NCBI GenBank assembly: GCA_035444285.1
Contig: DAOMOK010000009.1
Coordinates: forward strand, 62,001-126,000
Length of the DNA stretch: 64,000 bases
Direction of reading: 5' to 3'
From: CAADGU01 sp035444285
Lineage (GTDB): Bacteria > Chloroflexota > Anaerolineae > Promineifilales > Promineifilaceae
Shown in pieces: positions 6,737 to 15,400 of this stretch. Made by a program: the position numbers and the translations under genes. The notes below the pieces were generated by a model. That model did no database searches, had not been told where the DNA came from, and saw nothing but the letters and a program-made list of their open reading frames with translations. Every line of letters begins with the position of its first letter. Position 1 is the stretch's first letter.

Positions 6737-8512
6737 ATGAAAAAAGACTTTGTTTATCGGCGATTATTGGGGTATCTACGGCCGTACTGGAAACAACTCC
6801 TCCTCACCTACAGCGCCATGCTGTTGGCTACCCTCTTCAGTCTGGTCGTGCCCCAAATTATCAAAAAAGCCATTGATGATGGCCTGGCGGCGGGTAATGC
6901 CCAGGCGCTTTATGCAGCCGGGGGCATCATTTTAGGCATTGCCTTGCTGCGCGGCATCCTCGGCTACGGGCAGCTCTTTTATGCCGAATGGCTCACCCAC
7001 CGCGTAGCCTATGATTTGCGCCGCCAGTTCTACGATGCCGTGCAGCATCTGCCCTTTGCCTTCCACGACCAGGCGCACACCGGCGACCTGATGAGCCGGG
7101 CCACCAGCGACATTGGCGAAACCGAGCAATTTGTGGGCATCGGCCTGGAAGGGCTGGTTTCTGTTATTTTGCTCATGGCGGGGGTGATTGCCGCCATGTT
7201 TTGGGAATCCGTGCCCCTGGCATTGATTGCCCTGGGACCGCTGGTAGTGCTGATTGGCGCAGCGGTGCGTTTTGGTAATGTGGTGGAGCCGATGTTTAAG
7301 CGGATTCAGGAGCAGATGGGCGTTCTCTCCGCCGTAATGCAGGAGAGCATGACCGGCATTCATGTGGTCAAGGCATTTGCCCGCGAGCCCCATGAACTGG
7401 CGAAATTTGACGCTTCTAATGCCGAATGGTTTGAAAAACGGTATAGCCTCATTAAAACCTGGGCCAATAACTGGCCTTTTTTCACCTTTCTGGTGGCATT
7501 GAGCATCTTTTTGCTGCTCTGGTTTGGTGGGCCAATGGCGCTGGATGGGACAATTACGGTGGGCACGCTGTTCGCCCTCATTTCCTATGTGTTGATGTTA
7601 GGCCAGCCGGTGCAGCGGCTGGGTTTTCTGGTCAATCTGGCAGCAACGGCCGGCGCCAGTTCGCGCCGGGTGTTTGAGATTATTGACAAACCGACGGAAA
7701 TTGTAGATACGTCCGAAGCCGCGCCGCTAGATGAGTGTGTGGGCGCAGTGACGTTTGAGCATGTTAGTTTTGCCTATACCGGGCAGCGGGCCGTCTTGCA
7801 AGATATTTCATTCCATGTGGAACCGGGGCAGCGCTTTGCCCTGATTGGGCCAACCGGTTCGGGCAAGTCCACGGTAACGAGTCTGATCCCGCGTTTTTAT
7901 GATGTGACGGACGGCCGTGTCCTCATTGACGGCCGTGATGTGCGGGAACTGCAAGTGAAGTCATTGCGCCGCCACTTTGGCATTGTGCTGCAAGAACCGT
8001 TTATTTTCAGCGACAGTATTGCCCAGAACATTGCCTACGGCCGTCCTGATGCCTCACTAGACGAAATTGTTATCGCCGCCAAAGCGGCCCGCGCCCACGA
8101 CTTCATCACCGGCTTTGCCGAGGGATATGAGACAAAGGTCGGTGAGCGCGGCGTCACGCTCAGCGGCGGGCAGCGGCAGCGTATTGCCATTGCTCGCGCC
8201 CTGCTGGTAGACCCGCGCATCCTCATTCTGGACGACTCCACCAGCAGCGTAGACACGGAAACGGAGCATCTCATCCAGGAAGCGCTGCAAGAACTGATGA
8301 TCGGGCGTACCACCTTCATCATTGCCCAACGGCTGCTGACGCTGAAACATGCGGACTGCATCCTGGTGCTGGATAAAGGGCGCATTGTGCAGCGCGGCAC
8401 GCACAACGATCTGCTGGCCCAAGACGGCCTTTACCGCCAGATTTATGATTTGCAGTTGCGGGATCAGGAAGAGTTTACGAATTTGGAAGCAACGATGGAG
8501 ATTGGAGATTAG
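6737..8512 (+). CDS. ABC exporter half-transporter with degenerate catalytic residues
   Basis: A type IV (MsbA/BmrA-like) exporter subunit: about 320 residues with six membrane helices, then a nucleotide-binding domain. Walker A is GPTGSGKST (about 371-379) and the signature LSGGQ is canonical. In Walker B (ILILDDSTSSVD) the catalytic Glu is Asp. The switch His is Gln (IIAQRLLT, near 531). The partner encoded 43 bp downstream has the complementary defects, so together they form one active and one inactive ATP site, as in the TM287/288 and BmrCD heterodimers. Substrate unknown. The last residues (EIGD) are encoded by a dispersed repeat. Confidence 0.92.
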   Translation: MKKDFVYRRLLGYLRPYWKQLLLTYSAMLLATLFSLVVPQIIKKAIDDGLAAGNAQALYAAGGIILGIALLRGILGYGQLFYAEWLTHRVAYDLRRQFYDAVQHLPFAFHDQAHTGDLMSRATSDIGETEQFVGIGLEGLVSVILLMAGVIAAMFWESVPLALIALGPLVVLIGAAVRFGNVVEPMFKRIQEQMGVLSAVMQESMTGIHVVKAFAREPHELAKFDASNAEWFEKRYSLIKTWANNWPFFTFLVALSIFLLLWFGGPMALDGTITVGTLFALISYVLMLGQPVQRLGFLVNLAATAGASSRRVFEIIDKPTEIVDTSEAAPLDECVGAVTFEHVSFAYTGQRAVLQDISFHVEPGQRFALIGPTGSGKSTVTSLIPRFYDVTDGRVLIDGRDVRELQVKSLRRHFGIVLQEPFIFSDSIAQNIAYGRPDASLDEIVIAAKAARAHDFITGFAEGYETKVGERGVTLSGGQRQRIAIARALLVDPRILILDDSTSSVDTETEHLIQEALQELMIGRTTFIIAQRLLTLKHADCILVLDKGRIVQRGTHNDLLAQDGLYRQIYDLQLRDQEEFTNLEATMEIGD

Positions 8513-8540
8513 GAGATTGCCCAATCTCCCAATCTCCATC
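8494..8540. repeat. GGAGATTGG-family inverted repeat overlapping a stop codon
   Basis: GATGGAGATTGG (8494-8505) and its complement (8529-8540) flank further copies of the same word. The left arm is part of the exporter gene and supplies its last codons and stop. The whole can fold as a hairpin between the two exporter genes. Confidence 0.7.
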
Positions 8541-8555
8541 CCTGCTTGAGGAATA

Positions 8556-10463
8556 ATGTCTACGGAAACACCCCCCATTGAACGCAAACGAGGCTGGATA
8601 ACCAGCCTGTTGCCCTCGCGGCTGAGCATGGAGGATGAAGAACGGGCGGCGCGAGAGGAACGTATACGGCCGTTGCTGCGCGAGGAGGATGATTTGCTGG
8701 GCAAGGCGTATGACGGCCGTCTCGTCCGCCGCCTGCTCGCCTTTATGAATCCCTATCTGCGCCAGTTGTATCTGGCTATCTTTTTGATGATCATCAGTTC
8801 GCTGCTGGCGGTGGCCCAACCGGCCGTTGTGGGGCGGGCCATTGACGAAGGCATCCGCGCCGGGTCGCTGAGTGTGCTGCGTTATTGGTCAATCATCTTT
8901 TTGTTGGCGGCCATTGGTGAATGGCTTACCAACCGCTGGCGCATTGGCATCATGGCCTTTGTCGGCAGCAAAGTGGTGGCCGATTACCGCAGCATCCTCT
9001 TCCGCCACCTGCACAATTTGTCGCTCAACTTCCACAACAATTACAGCGTGGGGCGGCTGATGAGCCGCCTGATCAGCGATGTGGGCGTGCTGCAAGACTT
9101 TATCACCTGGTCCATTACCGGTCTGTTCCGCAGCTTTTTCACGCTGATGGGCATTGTGATCGCCATGCTGCTGATAAACTGGCAGTTGGCGCTGGTGACG
9201 TTTGCCGTGCTGCCACCCATGATTATCCTCACCAACTATTGGCGGGTGCATGTACGCCTGGCCTACCGCGCCACCCGGCAGCGGCTGTCGTTGATTAACG
9301 GCTACCTGAACGAGTCCATTTCCGGCATTCGCGTCACCAAAAGTTTTGTGCGGGAGACGGAAAATGCCGGTCATTTTGACGATCTGAACCATTCGTTCCT
9401 GGATACCAACATCCGGGCATCGCGGCTGACGGCCGTTTTCTTTCCCGGTGTTGATTTTATGGGTTCATTTGCCACGGCGCTGGTCGTGGCCGTTGGCGGC
9501 TATCTGGTATTGGACGACGCCCTGACCACCGGGCAACTGGTCGCCTTCATTTTGTACATCGGCCGTTTCTTTGACCCCATCCGCGAACTGGCGCAGCGGT
9601 ACAACACCTTCCAGGCCACCATGGCTTCCAGCGAGCGCGTCTTTAATTTGCTGGATCGCCAGCCCGATCTGGTGGATGATGCCGATGCGGTCAAGCTGCC
9701 GCCGGTAACGGGACGGGTAGATTTTGAAGACGTACAGTTTGGCTACAACGAACAGGAGGTGGTGCTGCAAGGTTTAACCCTGCACGCCGAACCGGGCGAG
9801 CGTATTGCCCTGGTGGGCGAAACGGGGGCGGGCAAAAGCACCATCATTCGTCTGCTCTCGCGCTTTTTTGATGTGACCGGCGGGGCGCTGAAGATTGATG
9901 GTTATGATGTGCGCCAGGTGACGCAGGCCAGTCTGCGCACACAATTAGGCATTGTGCTGCAAGACACCTTCCTGTTTACGGGCACGGTGCTGGAGAATAT
10001 CCGTTACGGCCGTCTCGATGCCAGCGACGACGACGTAATATCTGCCGCCAAAGCCGTGGGCGCGCACGAATTCATCAGCAAGATGGCCAATGGGTATGAC
10101 ACCGAAGTCGGCGAAAACGGCGTCAACCTGAGCGTAGGGCAGCGGCAGATGGTCAGCTTTGCCCGAGCCCTGCTGGCCGACCCGCGCATCCTCATCCTGG
10201 ACGAAGCCACCAGCAGCGTAGACACCACTACCGAGAAACAAATTCAGCAAGCCCTGGACACGCTCATGGAAGGGCGCACCAGCTTCGTCATTGCCCACCG
10301 GCTGAGTACCATTGTCAACGCCGACCAGATTGTGGTGCTGGAACACGGCCGTATCGTGGAACAAGGCTCCCACGAACAACTCCTGGCCCAAAAAGGCCGC
10401 TACTACAATCTCTATACCATGCAATGGGCGGCGCAGGGCAACGGTAGCCAGAAGAGAGAATAA
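8556..10463 (+). CDS. ABC exporter half-transporter carrying the active Walker site
   Basis: Partner of the preceding subunit. It has an N-terminal charged extension of about 60 residues, six membrane helices, and a nucleotide-binding domain with GETGAGKST (about 422-430), ILILDEATSSVD and IAHRLST, all canonical. Its signature is LSVGQ instead of LSGGQ. The normal Walker residues here face the normal signature of the other chain. The weak signature here faces that chain's weak Walker site. This is the expected division in asymmetric heterodimeric exporters. ATG follows GAGGA by four bases. Drug or lipid export is likely but not shown. Confidence 0.92.
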   Translation: MSTETPPIERKRGWITSLLPSRLSMEDEERAAREERIRPLLREEDDLLGKAYDGRLVRRLLAFMNPYLRQLYLAIFLMIISSLLAVAQPAVVGRAIDEGIRAGSLSVLRYWSIIFLLAAIGEWLTNRWRIGIMAFVGSKVVADYRSILFRHLHNLSLNFHNNYSVGRLMSRLISDVGVLQDFITWSITGLFRSFFTLMGIVIAMLLINWQLALVTFAVLPPMIILTNYWRVHVRLAYRATRQRLSLINGYLNESISGIRVTKSFVRETENAGHFDDLNHSFLDTNIRASRLTAVFFPGVDFMGSFATALVVAVGGYLVLDDALTTGQLVAFILYIGRFFDPIRELAQRYNTFQATMASSERVFNLLDRQPDLVDDADAVKLPPVTGRVDFEDVQFGYNEQEVVLQGLTLHAEPGERIALVGETGAGKSTIIRLLSRFFDVTGGALKIDGYDVRQVTQASLRTQLGIVLQDTFLFTGTVLENIRYGRLDASDDDVISAAKAVGAHEFISKMANGYDTEVGENGVNLSVGQRQMVSFARALLADPRILILDEATSSVDTTTEKQIQQALDTLMEGRTSFVIAHRLSTIVNADQIVVLEHGRIVEQGSHEQLLAQKGRYYNLYTMQWAAQGNGSQKRE

Positions 10464-10470
10464 AAACAAC

Positions 10471-10884
10471 ATGCCTACCTTTGAAGAACGATACAACGAT
10501 CCCTTGCGCAGTATGGAAATTGCCCTGGTGCAAACGTACCGGGCAGATGAAAACATGAGCGATTGGGAAACGCTCAATGCCCTCAACGCACTCATTCGGC
10601 AGTACACGGCCGTGCAGCGCCGCCGCCAGCCCCCACACCTCACCCTCTCCCCCCTGGCACAGCAATCCTACGATGAACTCAAGTTCGTATGCCAGGGCTG
10701 GCTGGGCCACAACCCGGTGCTGGATGAAGCCGGGCAAATGGCCGACCTGGGCGATAAAGCCCTTTCCTTACAAGAAGTGATAGACTGCCTCAAACGCCTT
10801 CGCCGATCCGTCGAATACTGGCAAAAAGAAGGCGGGCGGCGTGGCTACTTTGAATTCATAAACGACTTCCTGCCCCTTAATTAA
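10471..10884 (+). CDS. Conserved-looking small protein of unknown function
   Basis: 137 residues, mostly helical, with no signal peptide and no membrane segment. It begins seven bases after the exporter stop, so it probably belongs to that operon. Distinct stretches are ERYNDPLRSMEIALVQTYR, LSPLAQQSYDELKFVC and SVEYWQKEGGRRGYFEFI. I do not recognise a family. ATG at 10471 is the only sensible start, since the longer frame overlaps the exporter gene. Confidence 0.65.
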   Translation: MPTFEERYNDPLRSMEIALVQTYRADENMSDWETLNALNALIRQYTAVQRRRQPPHLTLSPLAQQSYDELKFVCQGWLGHNPVLDEAGQMADLGDKALSLQEVIDCLKRLRRSVEYWQKEGGRRGYFEFINDFLPLN

Positions 10885-10923
10885 CCAGGATGACAGCCTG
10901 GCCTACATTTGTATAATAAGGTC

Positions 10924-11184
10924 ATGCCTGAACTGAGTCGTTTTTATGGTATAACGATTCGCATGTATTTTGATGATCATCCACCGCCTCACTTCCATGC
11001 CATCTATGGGCAGCAAGAAGCACAGGTAGGGATTGATCCCATTACGGTTCTAAATGGGCAGTTACCGCGGCGTACCCTTTCTATGGTTTTTGAATGGTCT
11101 GCCTTACACCAACGGGAATTGATGGAGAATTGGGAACGATTACAACAAGATCAGCCTGCTCAAAAGATTGAGCCTCTGGATTAG
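10924..11184 (+). CDS. DUF4160 protein
   Basis: An 86-residue protein with the family hallmark GITIRMYFDDHPPPHFHA near the N-terminus. DUF4160 genes are commonly followed by DUF2442 genes, as here (11 bp gap), and such pairs have been proposed to be toxin-antitoxin-like. That role is inference. The start at ATG 10924 is preferred over a TTG at 10909. The 1.3-kb stretch around the pair lacks the ACGGCCGT octamer, consistent with transfer. Confidence 0.8.
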   Translation: MPELSRFYGITIRMYFDDHPPPHFHAIYGQQEAQVGIDPITVLNGQLPRRTLSMVFEWSALHQRELMENWERLQQDQPAQKIEPLD

Positions 11185-11194
11185 AAAGGATAGC

Positions 11195-11470
11195 ATGATG
11201 TTTCCTCGAGTTACCGGTGTAAAACATATTAAGGATTACATTTTGGCAATCACATTTTCCGATGGTCGTCAAGTAGAAATGGACTTCGCCGACAAAATTG
11301 TGGGGCGGGGTGGCGTTTTCAAACCCTTAGAAGAGGTTACGTTTTTTGCCCGTGTGCAAGTTGATCCCGAAGCAGGCACACTGGTCTGGCCCAATGAGGT
11401 AGATTTGGACCCTGATGTTTTGTATAGTGAAGCCACCGGTATCCCCCTGCCAATACCGGAACCAGTCTGA
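11195..11470 (+). CDS. DUF2442 protein
   Basis: 91 residues with the DUF2442 pattern: VTGVKHIKDYILAITFSDG, then VEMDFADKI and the closing DPDVLYSEATGIPLP. It is the usual partner of DUF4160 proteins and probably binds that protein, DNA or both. ATG follows AAAGGA by five bases. Its end lies 8 bp before the histidine kinase gene, but this is probably chance packing. Confidence 0.78.
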   Translation: MMFPRVTGVKHIKDYILAITFSDGRQVEMDFADKIVGRGGVFKPLEEVTFFARVQVDPEAGTLVWPNEVDLDPDVLYSEATGIPLPIPEPV

Positions 11471-11478
11471 ATGACTCG

Positions 11479-13104
11479 ATGCCGCAACACCACTCCACCC
11501 GCCCCCAGGCTGTCACCGCCCTACGCGAGATGGCGCGCGCCCTCAGCGCCGCCTGGGATTTAGACAGCACCCTTGACCTGATCGCCCGCAAAACTACCGA
11601 TGTGATGCACGTGGACTCCTGCTCCATCTACCTGCTAGACCCGGCGGGAGAAACGCTGCGCCTGCGCGCCAGCACCGGCCTGGCGCGGCGGGCGGTGGGG
11701 CGGGCTACCTTGCGCCTGGGCGAAGGCATGACCGGCTACGCCGTGCAAACCAACCAGCCCGTGTATGCTGCCGATGCCCAACACGACCCTCATTTCAAAT
11801 GGGTGGATGAGGCCGAAGAGACGCCGTTTAATTCGCTGCTGGCCGTGCCGCTGACCATTGAGACCAACGTGATTGGCGCGTTGAATGTGCAGACGGTACG
11901 GCCGTACACCTTCACCACCAACGACATTGCCATCCTCTCCCTCATTGGCGACCTGGCTGCCGGGGCGTTGGCAAAGGCGCAGCTTTATGACCGGCAGCGG
12001 CGGCAGTTGGCCGAGATGCGGGCGCTGGCCCAGGTGAGCGAAGCGATCACCTCGCCGCAATACCTGGATGATATGCTCGATGTGGTCATGGAAATGGCGG
12101 CGCAGGTGATGAACACGGCCGTGTGCTCCCTCTTCCTGCTCAACGAAACGGGCACGCACCTGGAACTGCGTTCCGCCCGCCACAACGATAATCCCTACCG
12201 CCACCGCCCGCCGCTGCCGCTGGGCGAAGGCGTCACCGGCATGGTCGCTGTCACCGGCAAACCGCTATACATCGCCGATGTACGCACCGACCCGCGTTAT
12301 GCCGGGCATGAACTGGCCCGCGCCGAAGGGTTGGTCTCGCTGCTCTCCGTGCCTTTGAGTGTGCGTGACCGGGTGATTGGCGTGTTAAATGGTTATACGG
12401 CCGTGCCCCGCACCTTCACCGAAGAGGAGCAAACCTGGTTTGCCACGCTGGCCAACCAGACCGCTCTAGCCATCGAAAATGCGCGGTTGGTGACGCATAC
12501 GGCCGTGATCCGCGAAATGCACCACCGCATCAAAAACAATCTGCAAACTGTAGCCATGCTCATGCAATTGCAACTGGCCGACGCCGACCGCCTCAGCGCC
12601 CGCGAGGTGCTAACGGCCAATATCCACCGCATTCGCAGCATCGCTGCCGTACATGAATTGTTGTCTGACAAAGGCTTCCGGCTGGTAGACGTGAAGGATG
12701 TGTTGCAGCGCATCACCCGCGCCACCGGCGAAACACTCACGACCCCGCACCAGGAGATTCACATCAACGTATTCGGCGAGCCATTGCTGCTGCCCAGCCG
12801 GGCCGCCACCGCCTTAACTCTCGTTGTAAATGAACTGGTGCAAAATGCTTTGGAACACGCCTTTGTGGGTCAAACAACCGGACAGATAGACATTTCCCTG
12901 GGCCATTCCCCGGAAGAACTGATTGTATTGGTAATGGACAATGGCCTGGGAATACCACCAGAAATGGCAAAAGGCTTGGGCCTGGAACTGGCGGGAACAT
13001 TGATAACGGATGATTTACACGGCCGTATCAAATTCCAAAACCGGCCCGATGGCGGCGCCGAAATTAGCATCCGGTTGCCGCGTGAAATAGAGATGGGAGA
13101 TTAG
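11479..13104 (+). CDS. GAF-GAF-HisKA_2 sensor histidine kinase
   Basis: A soluble sensor kinase with two GAF domains (about 20-150 and 190-330) followed by a HisKA_2 phosphoacceptor. The histidine is in MHHRIKNNLQ near residue 348. The ATPase domain has the N-box VNELVQNALEHAF and the motif DNGLGIP. There are no membrane helices, so the signal is cytoplasmic. HisKA_2 kinases of the EutW type pair with ANTAR response regulators; one is encoded 1.1 kb downstream in the same direction. The C-terminal EMGD is contributed by the GGAGATTGG repeat. Confidence 0.88.
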   Translation: MPQHHSTRPQAVTALREMARALSAAWDLDSTLDLIARKTTDVMHVDSCSIYLLDPAGETLRLRASTGLARRAVGRATLRLGEGMTGYAVQTNQPVYAADAQHDPHFKWVDEAEETPFNSLLAVPLTIETNVIGALNVQTVRPYTFTTNDIAILSLIGDLAAGALAKAQLYDRQRRQLAEMRALAQVSEAITSPQYLDDMLDVVMEMAAQVMNTAVCSLFLLNETGTHLELRSARHNDNPYRHRPPLPLGEGVTGMVAVTGKPLYIADVRTDPRYAGHELARAEGLVSLLSVPLSVRDRVIGVLNGYTAVPRTFTEEEQTWFATLANQTALAIENARLVTHTAVIREMHHRIKNNLQTVAMLMQLQLADADRLSAREVLTANIHRIRSIAAVHELLSDKGFRLVDVKDVLQRITRATGETLTTPHQEIHINVFGEPLLLPSRAATALTLVVNELVQNALEHAFVGQTTGQIDISLGHSPEELIVLVMDNGLGIPPEMAKGLGLELAGTLITDDLHGRIKFQNRPDGGAEISIRLPREIEMGD

Positions 13105-13128
13105 GAGATTGCTCAATCTCCCAATCTC
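13089..13128. repeat. GGAGATTGG-family repeat overlapping the kinase stop codon
   Basis: Copies of GGGAGATT and the complementary AATCTCCC lie on either side of the stop codon at 13102-13104 and can pair as a hairpin. It is the same arrangement as at 8494-8540 and 61416-61475. Confidence 0.65.
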
Positions 13129-13151
13129 TTCTTACACAGAGTAATGGAACA

Positions 13152-14114
13152 ATGAATCATTTAACCGCGCGTCTACAGCAAGAATTGAAACGAATCAAAC
13201 CGGCAACGGTGTTGATTGTGGAGCCAGACCCCTATTTAGAACGGATGCTGAGTGAATATCTGGCCGATTTTACCTGCCAGGTAGCGGCCAACGGGCGTGA
13301 CGCCCTCATCCAGTGCCAGCAAACCCCGCCCCATTTGCTGCTCATGGATACCGACCTGCCGGATATGAGCGCGCTGGCATTGTTCCAACAACTTCAACCC
13401 ATTTTGCTCACTAACCATATCCCCGTTTTTTTCCTGGGGCAGCCGGACGACGGCCGTGACCAGCGCATGAAAGCTTTGGAAATGGGCGTAGATGATTACA
13501 TTGCCAAACCGTTTGACATTGTGGAACTGCAATTTCGAGTTAAAAATGCCCTGCCTCGCCCCGCCCACAGCGTGGACTTATTGACAGGGCTGCCCGGCTG
13601 GACGGCCGTTCACCAGGATTTACAAACCCGGTTAAGCCGGCAAGACTGGACATTGCTGCTCATCCATGTGGCCCACATGGGTGCATACCAGGATGTGTAC
13701 GGCGCGGTAGCCGGGCAGCGCGTCCGCCGCACCATGGCCGATTTGCTGAATGGGGCATTGGATGAAATCGGTGAATTGGATGATCTGGCAGGCGTCTTGA
13801 GCGCCCATGAATTTGTGGTCATAACCCGCCACCAACAGCCAACCCGGCTGCTGGCACAACTACAACAACAATTTGCCGCCGCCATTCGCCGCTGCTACAG
13901 CCCGGCCGAATTGGCTGCCGCGCAGGTGCAACTGTCAGACGGCCGTCGCGCCCCATTGATGATGCTGGCAACGGCCGTTATCTCCGCCCGCTCCGGCCCC
14001 TTTGCCACTCCCCTGGACGTGATAGACGCCGCCGAAACCCTGCGCCAACGCCAATACCCCGCCACTGTAGAAAAAGCCGTGCCCACCTTGCAGGCGATAT
14101 TTGCTACCAGCTAG
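13152..14114 (+). CDS. Response regulator with a decayed GGDEF-like output domain
   Basis: Residues about 18-135 form a receiver domain (TVLIVEPDPYLE, phosphorylatable Asp in LLLMDTDLP, switch region DDYIAKPF). The second half begins LLTGLPG, as GGDEF domains do. The signature loop reads SAHEFVVI rather than GGDEF, so cyclase activity is unlikely. It lies between the sensor kinase and the ANTAR regulator. A paralogue of the same design is at 58230. A role as phosphorelay partner or nucleotide sensor is inferred. Confidence 0.8.
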   Translation: MNHLTARLQQELKRIKPATVLIVEPDPYLERMLSEYLADFTCQVAANGRDALIQCQQTPPHLLLMDTDLPDMSALALFQQLQPILLTNHIPVFFLGQPDDGRDQRMKALEMGVDDYIAKPFDIVELQFRVKNALPRPAHSVDLLTGLPGWTAVHQDLQTRLSRQDWTLLLIHVAHMGAYQDVYGAVAGQRVRRTMADLLNGALDEIGELDDLAGVLSAHEFVVITRHQQPTRLLAQLQQQFAAAIRRCYSPAELAAAQVQLSDGRRAPLMMLATAVISARSGPFATPLDVIDAAETLRQRQYPATVEKAVPTLQAIFATS

Positions 14115-14115
14115 A

Positions 14116-14159
14116 GATTGAAGATTAGAGATTAGAAATTAGGCAATCTCCAATCTCCT
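14116..14159. repeat. AGATTAGAGATTAG / CAATCTCCAATCTCC repeat
   Basis: A run of the GATTGGAGATTAG word family just past the stop codon, followed by its complement, able to fold into an imperfect hairpin. Confidence 0.6.
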
Positions 14160-14195
14160 TTTTGAAAAATCCCCTCTTCACGCCATAATTCCCCC

Positions 14196-14747
14196 ATGCG
14201 CATTTTGATTGCGGACGATGAGTCCATTATTCGCCTGGGGATCAAGGCGATGTTGAATGAGATGGGGCATGAGGTGCTGGCTGCCAGCAACGGCCGTGAG
14301 GCCTTGCAAATGGCACAGCGCCACCAACCCGACCTGGCCATCCTGGACATCAAAATGCCTTACACCGACGGGTTGCAAGCGGCCCGCGCCCTGGCCCGCG
14401 CCCACCCCCTGCCCATCCTGCTGCTGACCGCCTTTAGCGAACAAGACCTGATCGAAGAAGCCGCCGATTTACCCATTCAAGGCTACCTGATCAAACCGAT
14501 TAAACAAGAAGAATTGGCGGCGGCTATTGCCATTGCCATGCGTCGCTTTCAAGATACCGCCAATCTACAGCAACGCGCCGACAAGCTGGAAGACGAACTG
14601 GTGACGCGCAAACTGATTGACCGCGCCAAAGGCAAACTGATGGCCGCCGGGCTGACGGAAGATGAGGCTTACCAGACCATTCAGCAGCGCGCCCGCACCA
14701 ACCGCCAGAGTATGCGCCAGGTGGCCCAATCTATTTTGCAACAATGA
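14196..14747 (+). CDS. ANTAR-domain response regulator (RNA-binding antiterminator)
   Basis: A receiver domain (ILIADDESIIRLGIKAML, Asp in LAILDIKMPY, Lys in YLIKPI) is followed by a coiled linker and an ANTAR domain (RKLIDRAKGKLMAAGL, then EDEAYQTIQQRARTNR). ANTAR proteins of the AmiR/EutV type dimerise on phosphorylation. They then bind paired hairpins in mRNA leaders to prevent termination. The likely input is the HisKA_2 kinase at 11479. I found no convincing pair of ANTAR hairpins in the window, so the target genes are probably elsewhere. Confidence 0.9.
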   Translation: MRILIADDESIIRLGIKAMLNEMGHEVLAASNGREALQMAQRHQPDLAILDIKMPYTDGLQAARALARAHPLPILLLTAFSEQDLIEEAADLPIQGYLIKPIKQEELAAAIAIAMRRFQDTANLQQRADKLEDELVTRKLIDRAKGKLMAAGLTEDEAYQTIQQRARTNRQSMRQVAQSILQQ

Positions 14748-14780
14748 TGGGTGATCCGCGAAGGATGCGAAGAGCGCGAA

Positions 14781-14958
14781 TAGGGCGATTGCATACTCCC
14801 CGAAAAGGCAGATAAATCTGCACACTTCGGCGGCCTCAGTGCAGGCTCTACAAAAAGCAAAGTCGGCCTTCGCCGACTGAAACCCAGCCCGCGAAGGTGG
14901 GCTTTGCCTTTTGTAGCCGTGATTTTAATCGCCGGGAATTTGGTTTGCAATCGCCCTA
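14781..14958. mobile_element. MITE-like 178-bp element with 13-bp terminal inverted repeats
   Basis: TAGGGCGATTGCA (14781-14793) and its exact complement (14946-14958) bound a gene-free segment. Inside are nested stems: AGTCGGC-CTTC-GCCGACT, an AGCCC/GGGCT stem, and a closing pair of 15-bp arms CTACAAAAAGCAAAG / CTTTGCCTTTTGTAG with one mismatch. The flanks read AGAGCGCGAA and AGAGCGCGGA, a possible 10-bp target duplication with one mismatch. It could also be an elaborate terminator for the ANTAR gene. A second copy elsewhere in the genome would decide. Confidence 0.5.
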
Positions 14959-14986
14959 AGAGCGCGGAGGGCTTGTGTGGGTGGCC

Positions 14987-15361
14987 TTATCCTTTGACGT
15001 AGGAGAGTTTTTGGGAAATACGGCCGTCCCGCACCTGGAAAATGTCCACGCCGCGCACATACCCCCTGTCCCCGTTTTCATCCACCCACGCATACAGCCA
15101 GCGCATCACACAGCGATAACCCAGGCCAAAAATCTCCTCGACTTCGATGTGCGCCTGCGGTGACTGGCGGAAGAACTCATGCCAAAACTGGGTAACGGCC
15201 TCCTTTCCCTGATACACCGTGCCCTCAGGAGCCGGCGCCGTGTTTTCAAAGACACAATCGTCGCTCATCAACGTCATCATGCCGGCCACATCATGCCGGT
15301 TGAAGGCTTCATTAAATGCCAGCACAGTGCGCACGGCCGTTTCGATTCGTGACATTTTCAT
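14987..15361 (-). CDS. SnoaL-like (NTF2-fold) protein
   Basis: 124 residues with the cone-shaped NTF2-like pattern: VLAFNEAFNRHDVAGMMTLM, DDCVFENT, then GKEAVTQFWHEFF and a C-terminal sheet ending VRDGRISQKLSYVKG. Families with this fold include ketosteroid isomerases and polyketide cyclases, but many bacterial members are of unknown function. ATG at 15361 or 15355 is possible; neither has a strong ribosome-binding site. Confidence 0.75.
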   Translation of the reverse strand: MKMSRIETAVRTVLAFNEAFNRHDVAGMMTLMSDDCVFENTAPAPEGTVYQGKEAVTQFWHEFFRQSPQAHIEVEEIFGLGYRCVMRWLYAWVDENGDRGYVRGVDIFQVRDGRISQKLSYVKG

Positions 15362-15400
15362 ATCGCTACAATACCCCCTTGCTCATAAATACTCCCCAAC

